Source: Bordetella flabilis
Lineage (GTDB): Bacteria; Pseudomonadota; Gammaproteobacteria; Burkholderiales; Burkholderiaceae_B
DNA length: 64,000 nt
Assembly (NCBI RefSeq): GCF_001676725.1
Contig: NZ_CP016172.1
Coordinates: 3,348,001 to 3,412,000 of the forward strand
Reading direction: 5' to 3'
Shown: one piece after another, positions 15,906 through 23,534 of the stretch
Layout: each line of letters starts with the position of its first letter
Numbering within the stretch: position 1 is the stretch's first letter
Notes under the pieces: generated by a model
The model's input: the letters and a program-made list of their open reading frames with translations, nothing else
Databases searched by the model: none
What the model was told of the DNA's origin: nothing
Position numbers and translations under genes: made by a program

Positions 15906-17591
15906 ATGACAGGCTCACAATTCGGCACTTTCCTCCTGGTCGTCGTCGCGATCGCGATCGTCGCGGCCATCGTGGTGGGACTGCTGCACTGGCTGTATCT
16001 GCGCGCGTCGAAGGAGCGTGCCTTCGTGCGGACCGGGCTGGGCGGCCAACGCGTCGTCCTGGACGGCGGCGCCCTGGTGCTGCCCATCGTCCACGATGTG
16101 ATTCCCGTCAACATGAACACCTTGCGCCTGGAGGTCTCGCGCGGGCGGGACAAGGCGCTGATTACCAAGGATCGCATGCGGGTGGACGTGATCGCCGAGT
16201 TCTATGTACGGGTACAGGCCGGCGCGCAAGCGGTCTCCGACGCGGCGCAGACCCTGGGCCAGCGCACCATGGCGCCGGAACAGCTCAAAGAGCTGCTGGA
16301 AGGCAAGTTCGTCGACGCGCTGCGCACGGTCGCGGCGGAGATGACCATGGAAGAACTGCACGAGCGCCGCGGGGATTACGTGCGGCGCGTGCGCGAGGCC
16401 GTCGCGGACAACCTGACCAAGAACGGCCTGGAACTGGAAGCCGCTTCGCTGACCCAGCTCGACCAGACGTCCATGGAATTCTTCAATCCCAGCAATGCCT
16501 TCGACGCGGAAGGCCTGACGCGGCTGACGGAGCAAATCGAGCGCCGCAAGAAGCAGCGCAACGACATCGAACAGGACACGCTGATCGCGATTCGCAATAA
16601 GAACCTGGAAGCGGAAAAGCTGTCGCTGGACATCGACCGTGAATCGGAAAGCGCCCGGTTGACGCAGGAGCGCGAACTGGAGATCGCCCGCGCCGAGCAA
16701 CGCGCCACCCTCGCCCGCGAACGCGCGGAACGCGACCAGGAAGGCCAGCGCGCACAGATCAGCGCACACCAGGCGGTGGAGGAAGCGCGCCTGCGCGCCG
16801 AGCAGATCATCGAGTCCGGCCGCATCGGCAAGGACCGCGAGCTGCAGGCCGCCGAGATCGAGCGCCGCAAGGCCATCGAGCTGGCGGAACAGCAACGCTC
16901 CATCGCCGTCGCCATGCAGTCGAAATCGCAGTCGGAGGCCCAGGCCGCCGCCGATGCAGCGCGTGCCCTCGCCGTGGCCGCCGAAGAGAAGATCTTCACC
17001 GCGCGCGAGCTGGAAATGGCCGAACGCCGCAAGCGCATCGAACTGGTCGCGGCGTCGCAGGCCGCGGAGCGCGAGGCGCTGGCCATCCGGGTGGCCGCCG
17101 AGGCGGAACGTGCCGCCAGCGAGGACCGCGGCTATGCGCTGCGCGCAGAGGCCGAGGCGCAGGCCGATGCCGAACGCATCCGGCTGGCCGCGGCCCGGAT
17201 CCGCCATGAGGTCGAAGCCGAAGGCCTGCGCATGATGAACGAGTCCTCGAATATCCTGACGCCGGATGCGCGCGCCTCCGCCATGCGCCTGAAGCTGCTG
17301 GACAAGGTCGAAGGCATTATCCGCGAATCGGTCAAACCCATGGAGAAGATCGACAGCATCCGCATCATGCATGTGGACGGGTTGGCCGGCGGCGTCGGCG
17401 GCCACGACCATGGGGGCAATATTTCCGATTCGGTGGTGAATTCGGCGCTGCGCTTCCGTGCCCAGGCTCCCATCGTGGACCAGTTGCTCAAGGAGATCGG
17501 GCTGGACAGCGCGGATATCAACCGCCTGGGCGCCGCCGGCAGCCTGGCTGCGCCCACCGCGGACAAGAAGCCGTCGGACACGGCGCGCTGA
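15906..17591 (+). CDS. Flotillin family protein (SPFH/Band 7)
   Basis: Membrane-anchored scaffold of 561 residues. One N-terminal membrane helix (about residues 8-28) is followed by an SPFH domain (about 33-190, with AFVRTGLGGQRVVLDGGALV and the DRMRVDVIAEFYVRV strand). A long Ala/Glu/Arg-rich coiled coil spans about 200-430, and a flotillin C-terminal segment contains ILTPDARASAMRLKLLDKVEGI. Flotillins form oligomeric rings that organise membrane microdomains. Its place 12 bp after the PEP-hydrolase-family gene, inside a transport operon, suggests that it scaffolds the importer or the fused ATPase (inference). An unrelated antisense frame of 610 codons over this gene is a compositional shadow. 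Confidence 0.92.
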   Translation: MTGSQFGTFLLVVVAIAIVAAIVVGLLHWLYLRASKERAFVRTGLGGQRVVLDGGALVLPIVHDVIPVNMNTLRLEVSRGRDKALITKDRMRVDVIAEFYVRVQAGAQAVSDAAQTLGQRTMAPEQLKELLEGKFVDALRTVAAEMTMEELHERRGDYVRRVREAVADNLTKNGLELEAASLTQLDQTSMEFFNPSNAFDAEGLTRLTEQIERRKKQRNDIEQDTLIAIRNKNLEAEKLSLDIDRESESARLTQERELEIARAEQRATLARERAERDQEGQRAQISAHQAVEEARLRAEQIIESGRIGKDRELQAAEIERRKAIELAEQQRSIAVAMQSKSQSEAQAAADAARALAVAAEEKIFTARELEMAERRKRIELVAASQAAEREALAIRVAAEAERAASEDRGYALRAEAEAQADAERIRLAAARIRHEVEAEGLRMMNESSNILTPDARASAMRLKLLDKVEGIIRESVKPMEKIDSIRIMHVDGLAGGVGGHDHGGNISDSVVNSALRFRAQAPIVDQLLKEIGLDSADINRLGAAGSLAAPTADKKPSDTAR

Positions 17592-17604
17592 CAGGAGACC
17601 CGCC

Positions 17605-18066
17605 GTGACCACCGTCTTCGTATCGAGTGTCATCGACGCCCCTGCTGCCGACGTCTGGAGCATCGTGCGCGATTTCAACGCCATGCCGCAGTGGCATCCG
17701 CTGATCGCCGATTCCATGATAGAGAACGGCCTGACGCCGGACCGCATCGGCTGCGTGCGCTACTTTCATACCCGCGATGGCGGACTGATACGCGAGCAGT
17801 TGCTGGCGCTGTCGGACTACGACTACACCTTCACCTACGTCATCCTGGAAAGCCCCATGGGGGTGTCCGACTACGTTGCCACCCTGAAGCTGACGCCGGT
17901 CACCGACGGCGATCGCTGCTTCGCGGAATGGACGGCCGAATTCGGCTGTCCCGCGGAGAGAGAAGCGGAACTGCGCCGGCTGATCGGGCAGGACGTCTTC
18001 CAGGCCGGTTTTGATGCGCTCAAGGCCCGGACGGCCAGGACGGCCGGGACGGTCCGCCGGGCCTGA
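17605..18066 (+). CDS. SRPBCC (START-like) family protein
   Basis: Small protein of 153 residues with the SRPBCC/polyketide-cyclase fold, a hydrophobic ligand-binding cavity. The opening VFVSSVIDAPAADVWSIVRDF and the central MPQWHP motif are typical, as is the DGGLIREQLLALSDYDYTFTY strand pair. The start is GTG 17605 with AGGAG upstream, 13 bp after the flotillin stop. The last ten residues (ARTARTAGTVRR) come from a short imperfect GGACGGCC-type repeat at the gene end. It is the last gene of the operon; it may bind or modify the imported ligand. Confidence 0.85.
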   Translation: MTTVFVSSVIDAPAADVWSIVRDFNAMPQWHPLIADSMIENGLTPDRIGCVRYFHTRDGGLIREQLLALSDYDYTFTYVILESPMGVSDYVATLKLTPVTDGDRCFAEWTAEFGCPAEREAELRRLIGQDVFQAGFDALKARTARTAGTVRRA

Positions 18067-18192
18067 CCCGGATCGCGCCGAACGCTGGCCAGGCGGGCCC
18101 GGTGGAATGAGCCTGGCCTGTCGCCCGCGGCCAAGAGGTGCGCCGCGTCGCCTCGGCGGCCGGCGGCGTCGGCGAACCGCGATGCCCGCCTG

Positions 18193-19764
18193 CTACGAGG
18201 ACTGCCCCGGCATCATGTACAAGAGATAGCGCCGTGCCGGAAGGGGCACGCCCCAGCGCCGCTTGGCGACGTCCACGGCCACCGGCCCAACTCCGCTGAA
18301 GGAGGTGGCGGCGTCCCGGCAGCTCTCGTCGGCGGCGCGACAGACGAACAGCGCGCCCTGGCGCCGGACATCCGCGGCGGACAGCCACGGCGTCGTGGCT
18401 GGATCGAAGAGCTCCCAGTAGCGCGTCAAGCCTGCGCCATAGAAGGCGATCGAACGCGCTTCCTTGTCGTTGCCGGCGACGATCGCCAGCGGCGTACCCA
18501 TGTGCCGACTCCAGGCCGCGCGCGCCGCCTGCGCCAGTTCGGCACGGGGCTCGACGGCCAGGCGCTCATGGCTGGCGACCCGCATGTAACCGGCAAGTGC
18601 GGACACACCCAGCACCACGACCCAGTAGGCGGCCATCAGCCGGGGAATGCGGCGCGTGTCCAGTGCGACGCCCCCGTTGCGCAGGATGACCAGCCACAGC
18701 GGCACGATCGCGAACCACTGCGCATTGCCCCACAGGACGGAAACCCGTGTACGCGTGGCCAGGGCAAGCACGCCGATGGCCAGCAGCGTCCCCATGGACA
18801 ACCACCACAAGTCCCGGTCCGTCGACCGACGCAGGAAGCCCAGCAGCATCAGCCGGGCGGCATGGCCACGTTTCTGGCGCGCCATGAGCAATACGAATGC
18901 CATGCAGGGGAGCAGATATGCCCATTGCGTCAAGGCGTAGGCGAGCATGTCGGCGGCTACGACGGCCAGCGGATGTTCGATTTCCGCCATGCGTTCGCGC
19001 GCGTAGGTGAATGTCGGCATGCCCGACTGCAACAGCCAGCGCACATGCGGCAAGAGTACGATCGTCCCCGCCATGATGACGAGCAGCGATTCCGGGCGCA
19101 GCACCCGCGCGCGCCACGCCGGCCGCGCCATCGCCGCCGCGGCGAGGCCGGCAAGCACGACGACCGAAAAGTACTTGCCCAGCATGGCCAGTGCCGCGAC
19201 CGCCCCCAGCGCCAGGGCCAGTTTCCTGGTGCCCTCCTGCACATAGCGTACGAAGCAGTACGCAACCCACGGCCATACCGACAGCAGGACGGTGTTGGCG
19301 TTGAATTTGATGGCCAGGGTGGTATAGATGGGCGAGACCGCCATGGCCAAGGCCGCGACCGCGGCTTGCCCCGGCGGAATGAAACGCCGGGCCAGCGCGG
19401 CGATGCCGCACAGGCCGACCAGGGCATTGACGTTGGACAAGGCGAAATACGCCAGGTCCGTACGGGGAAAGACGCTGAACCACGCGGCCGTGATCCAGGC
19501 GAACAGCGGTGGGTGCTTATGGTACCCGGCCTGCCACTCGATCCCCCATACGTAGTTTTCGAGCATGTCCCCCGCCCAGTCGAGGTTGCTGCGATAAAGC
19601 CCCGACGCCAGCGTCCATACAAGGGCGTGAAGCGCCAGCAATACATACAGGCCTGCCTGCTCCGCTCCCAGATCGGAAGGAAAACGAAGCGCCGGAGATT
19701 GTGCCGGGAATACGGCGAGGGGGCTGCGGGAAGGAGGACTGAGTGAAGCGTGGGTATCGGCCAT
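18193..19764 (-). CDS. GT39-type membrane glycosyltransferase (ArnT/PMT-like)
   Basis: Polytopic inner-membrane protein of 523 residues with about ten to twelve hydrophobic helices. After the first helix it has YRSNLDWAGDMLENYVWGIEWQ and then YHKHPPLFAWITA, the H-x-P-L element of the dolichyl-phosphate-mannose/ArnT superfamily that binds lipid-linked sugar. A periplasmic C-terminal domain follows about residue 410. It probably transfers a sugar from an undecaprenyl carrier to lipid A, a lipid or a protein. I use ATG 19762-19764; the 81 extra codons upstream are arginine- and proline-rich and unlike the family. The 246-bp region before it holds only a short hairpin (CGCCGT/ACGGCG at 19929-19946). 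Confidence 0.87.
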   Translation of the reverse strand: MADTHASLSPPSRSPLAVFPAQSPALRFPSDLGAEQAGLYVLLALHALVWTLASGLYRSNLDWAGDMLENYVWGIEWQAGYHKHPPLFAWITAAWFSVFPRTDLAYFALSNVNALVGLCGIAALARRFIPPGQAAVAALAMAVSPIYTTLAIKFNANTVLLSVWPWVAYCFVRYVQEGTRKLALALGAVAALAMLGKYFSVVVLAGLAAAAMARPAWRARVLRPESLLVIMAGTIVLLPHVRWLLQSGMPTFTYARERMAEIEHPLAVVAADMLAYALTQWAYLLPCMAFVLLMARQKRGHAARLMLLGFLRRSTDRDLWWLSMGTLLAIGVLALATRTRVSVLWGNAQWFAIVPLWLVILRNGGVALDTRRIPRLMAAYWVVVLGVSALAGYMRVASHERLAVEPRAELAQAARAAWSRHMGTPLAIVAGNDKEARSIAFYGAGLTRYWELFDPATTPWLSAADVRRQGALFVCRAADESCRDAATSFSGVGPVAVDVAKRRWGVPLPARRYLLYMMPGQSS

Positions 19765-20010
19765 GGAGATCAATGCAAGCGGGAATGGCGCTATCCATTC
19801 CGGGTGCGTTGAGTGCTTCACCCGCCGTTCCGGTTCCCCCGGGCGCCACCCTCGGAAAGGCCGCGCCGCGCCGCCGCTACCGCACGATGCATGCAATGTC
19901 CGCCAAGCCGGGGCAGAGACCGTATAAACGCCGTGAAAAAACGGCGCATCGCGGCCGTGCGGCGAGCGGGCCACCGGCTCGGAGCCTGCCGTCACCGCCG
20001 GTTCCATGGC

Positions 20011-20253
20011 CTAGTAATGCGGCGGCAGTTCGTCCCGCAAGCTGCGGAATTCTCCCTTGTCGGCATCCGCCTCGGCCGCCTGCTGGCGCAACCGGCCAAG
20101 TTGCTGCGCCAGCCTTTCGATCTGCGATTGCTGCCTGTGCACCACCTCGTCCAGGCGTTCCAGCAGATCTTCCGCGAAGCCCGTCTTTATTTCCAGTTCC
20201 TTCACGCGCCGGGCCAGTTGGTCGATGTCCGGCATGTCTTGCATGTCTTGCAT
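20011..20253 (-). CDS. slyX: SlyX family protein
   Basis: Small soluble coiled-coil protein (74-80 residues depending on the start). The family core is clear: VKELEIKTGFAEDLLERLDE, then VVHRQQSQIERLAQQLGRLR, and the C-terminal RDELPPHY tail found in SlyX. Three in-frame ATGs (20253, 20244, 20235) lie in a 9-bp tandem repeat, so the N-terminus reads MQDMQDMPDID or shorter. The best ribosome binding site (GAGG, overlapping the ggt stop) favours 20253. The gene follows ggt by 13 bp on the same strand and is probably cotranscribed. The function of SlyX is unknown. Confidence 0.85.
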   Translation of the reverse strand: MQDMQDMPDIDQLARRVKELEIKTGFAEDLLERLDEVVHRQQSQIERLAQQLGRLRQQAAEADADKGEFRSLRDELPPHY

Positions 20254-20267
20254 GTCTTGTATGTCCT
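20232..20267. repeat. 9-bp tandem repeat at the slyX start
   Basis: Three perfect copies of GCATGTCTT (20232-20258) and one degenerate copy (20259-20267) that runs into the ggt stop codon. On the minus strand each perfect unit encodes Gln-Asp-Met or the start Met. Copy-number change would keep the frame but alter the spacing between ribosome binding site and start. Confidence 0.9.
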
Positions 20268-22039
20268 CAATACCCCAGTGCCGCGCCGGCCGGCCGGCGC
20301 ACGTCGTTCGCGCCATACAGATATCCCGGACGCACCGCCCCGGACACCGACGCGTCATTGCCGGAACTGGCCGTGCCGCCGCTGGACGCGTTGTCCGGCA
20401 GGCCCACCAGTACCAATTCGGCCGCGCCCCAGGGCGTCTGCTCGACCATCTTGTAGCCCATTCCCTGCAGGATGCGCAGCGTATCGGGGGATAGCCCGAA
20501 CCTTTCGTAGTAGACCTCGTCCGGCAGCCATTGATGATGTACGCGCGGCGCGTCGACCGCCTCCTGCGGCGCCATGCCGTGGTCGATGACGTTGATCGCC
20601 GTCTCCAGCGTAATGGTGATGATGCGCGAACCGCCCGGCGATCCCAGGACCATGTAGGTCTTGCCATCGCGGGTGACCAGCGTCGGCGCCATGGACGACA
20701 ACGGGCGCTTGCCCGGCGCGATCGCGTTGGTAGCGCCCTGCACCAGGCCAAAGAGATTCTGTTCGCCGATCTTGGTGGTGAAGTCGTCCATCTCGTCGTT
20801 CAGGAAAAAACCGGTCCCCGGCGCGATCACACCGGCACCGAAACGGCCGTTCACCGTGTACGTCGTGGACACGGCATTGCCGTCCTTGTCCACGATGGAG
20901 TAATGCGTCGTCTCGGTTTTCTCGTGGGGACCCATGCCGGGCTGGACCTGCGCCGAAGGCGTCGCGCGGTCGGCGGCGATCTGCTCGCGGATGGACGCCG
21001 CATAGGATTTGCTCAGCAGCCGGCCTATGGGGTTGTCGACGAAGGCCGGATCGCCTAGGTAGGTATTGCGGTCCATATACGCGTGCCGCATCGCCTCGGC
21101 CATCACATGGACGGAAGCCGCCGAACCGAAACCCATGGCGCGCAGATCGTAGCCGGAAAGGATATTCAGGATCTGGCACAGCGTTGTCCCGCCGGAACTC
21201 GGCGGTGGCGCGGACACGAAGACGTAGCCCCGGTAGTTGCAAGTGATGGGGGCGCTTTCCGTGATCTTGTACGAGGCGAAGTCGGCCGCCTTGATGACAC
21301 CCCCGCCCTGCGTGGACGCACGCTCCACGGCCGCGGGGATGTGCCCTTTGTAAAAGGCATCCGGCCCCTGGCGCGCGATCGCTTGCAAGGTGCGGGCCAG
21401 GTCCGGCTGCACCAGCCTGTCGCCGGGCTGCAGGGGCGTGCCGTCCGGCCGCAGGAAGATGCGGGCGGCATCCCGGTCACGACGGAACATGGCGGTGCTG
21501 GTATCGAGAATGTCCGTGTCGGCGCGGGTCAGGACAAAACCGTCGCGCGCCAGCGCGATGGCCGGCGCCATGACGGCCTCGCGCGTCAGCCGGCCGTACT
21601 TGCGCAGCGCGGTGTCCATGCCCAGTACCGTGCCGGGCACGGCGACGGCGCGGTAACCATAGAGACTGGCGCCCTTGATCAACTGGCCATTCGCGTCCAG
21701 GTACATATCGGGCGACGCGCCGGCGGGCGCGGTCTCCCGGAAATTGATGAAGGTGTCGCGCCCGTCGGCAAGGTGTATCGTCATGAAGCCGCCGCCGCCG
21801 ATATTGCCGCAGCATGGGTTGACCACGGCCTGCGCATAGCCCACGGCCACCGCCGCGTCGATGGCGTTGCCGCCCATTTTCAGGATATCGACGCCGACCT
21901 GCGATGCCAGGTGCTGCGAAGTGACGACCATGCCGTTGCGCGCTTCGACCGCCGGCGGCGACGCGGCCCCCGCGCTGAGCCAGAATCCCGCGCACAGCAC
22001 GGCGGCTGTCCATGATTTGATGCATTTTCCGATGCGCAT
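20267..22039 (-). CDS. ggt: Gamma-glutamyltransferase
   Basis: Periplasmic N-terminal-nucleophile hydrolase of 590 residues that cleaves gamma-glutamyl compounds such as glutathione. The signal peptide is about residues 1-26. The precursor is cut before Thr377 in the autoprocessing motif TTHYSIVDKDGNAV, giving large and small subunits. Other marks are NPCCGNIGGGGFM, FRETAP, the small-subunit PLSSMAPTLV and GSPGGSRI. I use ATG 22037-22039, with AAGGGGC upstream, rather than the longer frame. It is divergent from the MASE1 gene and followed by slyX. Confidence 0.95.
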   Translation of the reverse strand: MRIGKCIKSWTAAVLCAGFWLSAGAASPPAVEARNGMVVTSQHLASQVGVDILKMGGNAIDAAVAVGYAQAVVNPCCGNIGGGGFMTIHLADGRDTFINFRETAPAGASPDMYLDANGQLIKGASLYGYRAVAVPGTVLGMDTALRKYGRLTREAVMAPAIALARDGFVLTRADTDILDTSTAMFRRDRDAARIFLRPDGTPLQPGDRLVQPDLARTLQAIARQGPDAFYKGHIPAAVERASTQGGGVIKAADFASYKITESAPITCNYRGYVFVSAPPPSSGGTTLCQILNILSGYDLRAMGFGSAASVHVMAEAMRHAYMDRNTYLGDPAFVDNPIGRLLSKSYAASIREQIAADRATPSAQVQPGMGPHEKTETTHYSIVDKDGNAVSTTYTVNGRFGAGVIAPGTGFFLNDEMDDFTTKIGEQNLFGLVQGATNAIAPGKRPLSSMAPTLVTRDGKTYMVLGSPGGSRIITITLETAINVIDHGMAPQEAVDAPRVHHQWLPDEVYYERFGLSPDTLRILQGMGYKMVEQTPWGAAELVLVGLPDNASSGGTASSGNDASVSGAVRPGYLYGANDVRRPAGAALGY

Positions 22040-22253
22040 GCTCGCCCCTTTTTGGCAGTTGTAGCGGTCCTTGCCGACGACTGGGCATTGTAGGACTGTC
22101 GGCGAGCGCACGGCCCCCACGCAAGCGTTAAACGCAAAACTGCATGCGTAACCTGCATGAAAGATGACGGGAAACTGCCTTGCGTACCCGTGGGCGACAC
22201 GGTATCTTCGCCTCCCGAACCCTCATGACCGGAACGGCAGCCGTCACCACTCC

Positions 22254-23534
22254 ATGATCCGTCATCGCGTCCTGAGCCACCTTGCATACGTCGTCGCCTA
22301 CTCGGGCCTGGCCCTGGTCAGCATGCGCCACCTTGACGCGACGACGCTATCCACGCTGTTCTGGCCTCCGGTCGGGCTGCTGATGGCCGCCCTGCTGCTG
22401 AACCCGCCGCGACGCTGGCCCGTCTGGATGGCGCTGGCCGCTGTGCCCCATACCGCGATCGGCATGTTGGTCGCGCATCGCACGCCCGGCATCGCCCTGG
22501 TCTTCGCGACGGCGGACCTGGTATTTTGCGCCACGGTCGCGGCCTTGCTGCGGCTGCGGCAGCGCGACCCGGCCAACCTGGCCACCCTGCCCGGCGCCTT
22601 GTGGTTCATCGGGGTGCTCTCCACCTGCGCGGCGCTGGCGGGCGCGCTGGTCGCCCAGGTCCTGCGCCTCGTCCAACCCGCCACATCGGTGGACCATTGG
22701 TACGTATGGAGCATGGCCGGCTTTGTCAGCTGCATGATCATTACACCGCTGGTCGTGGCCTGGGCGAACTTCCGTTTTCGTCGCCTGGCCGACCAGAACC
22801 TGCTCCATCTATGGGTCGGCCTGATCGCGGCGTTCGCGCTGCTCATCGGGACCACCATCGTCTTCGACGATCCGCCGCGCGCCACCGCCCTGGTCTGGCA
22901 TGATGGCTTCGGCATGAGCTACGGACCGCTGCTTTTCCTTGCCGTGGTGGCCCTGTGCTGGGGCGCCCCGGGCGGCTCGCTGACAGTCGCGGGGCTGGCC
23001 ATCGTTGCCGGGTCCTACACCATGAGCGGCATGGGTCCCTACGCCAACATCCTGCACTTCGCGGGCGAACCGCTGCTGGCAGTCCAAGGCTACGTGGGCT
23101 GCGCGGCGGTGTTGAACCTCATCATCAATGCCCTGTCGGCCGACCGCGAGCGGGCCCTGCACCGGAACGGCACGCTAAAGGCCCAATTGCAGGCGGCATT
23201 GCGCGTCAGCGGGCAGGTCGCCTGGGAGTTCTGGCCAGCCGCGGGCCGGCTGCAATGGCTGGGCCAATGGCCGCTGGGGCTCGCCGGCGAGCGTGATGAA
23301 ATGACCCTGGACGAATGGCTGGAGCGCACGCATCCCCAAGACCGGGACAAGGTGCGCGCATGGCTGCACGGCATGGACGCCCCGTATGCGCGCCCGCTGC
23401 AGTTCCGGCTGCGCGGGGCGGACGACCGCTACCATGCGGTTGAAATGACCGGCTCGCGCGCGAGCACGGAGTCCGGCGCACCGGACAGGATGATGGGACT
23501 GCTGGGCGCGGCGCGCAGCGACATGCCTTTCTAG
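22254..23534 (+). CDS. MASE1-domain membrane sensor with a PAS-like tail and no output domain
   Basis: Protein of 426 residues. About residues 8-300 form an eight-helix MASE1-type membrane sensor (STLFWPPVGLLMAALLL, then the GLVAWANFRF-like and GYVGCAAVLNLIINAL segments). A PAS-like segment follows (about 310-425, with QAALRVSGQVAWEFWPAAGRLQWL and DEWLERTHPQDRDKVRAWL). There is no histidine kinase, GGDEF or EAL output. It ends four bases inside the convergent hybrid kinase gene. It could signal through a partner or be a truncated sensor. The 214-bp gap to ggt holds a GCGTTaAACGC palindrome (22125-22135) and two CTGCATG copies (22140 and 22153). Confidence 0.8.
   Translation: MIRHRVLSHLAYVVAYSGLALVSMRHLDATTLSTLFWPPVGLLMAALLLNPPRRWPVWMALAAVPHTAIGMLVAHRTPGIALVFATADLVFCATVAALLRLRQRDPANLATLPGALWFIGVLSTCAALAGALVAQVLRLVQPATSVDHWYVWSMAGFVSCMIITPLVVAWANFRFRRLADQNLLHLWVGLIAAFALLIGTTIVFDDPPRATALVWHDGFGMSYGPLLFLAVVALCWGAPGGSLTVAGLAIVAGSYTMSGMGPYANILHFAGEPLLAVQGYVGCAAVLNLIINALSADRERALHRNGTLKAQLQAALRVSGQVAWEFWPAAGRLQWLGQWPLGLAGERDEMTLDEWLERTHPQDRDKVRAWLHGMDAPYARPLQFRLRGADDRYHAVEMTGSRASTESGAPDRMMGLLGAARSDMPF

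Noticed and set aside
15915..17747. Minus-strand open frame of 610 codons opposite the flotillin gene
   Set aside because: Leu/Arg/Gln-rich shadow of the Ala/Glu coiled coil; no family features and no ribosome binding site.
20232..20267. Short repeats considered as a CRISPR array
   Set aside because: The units are 9 bp, directly adjacent and without spacers; they are a simple tandem repeat.
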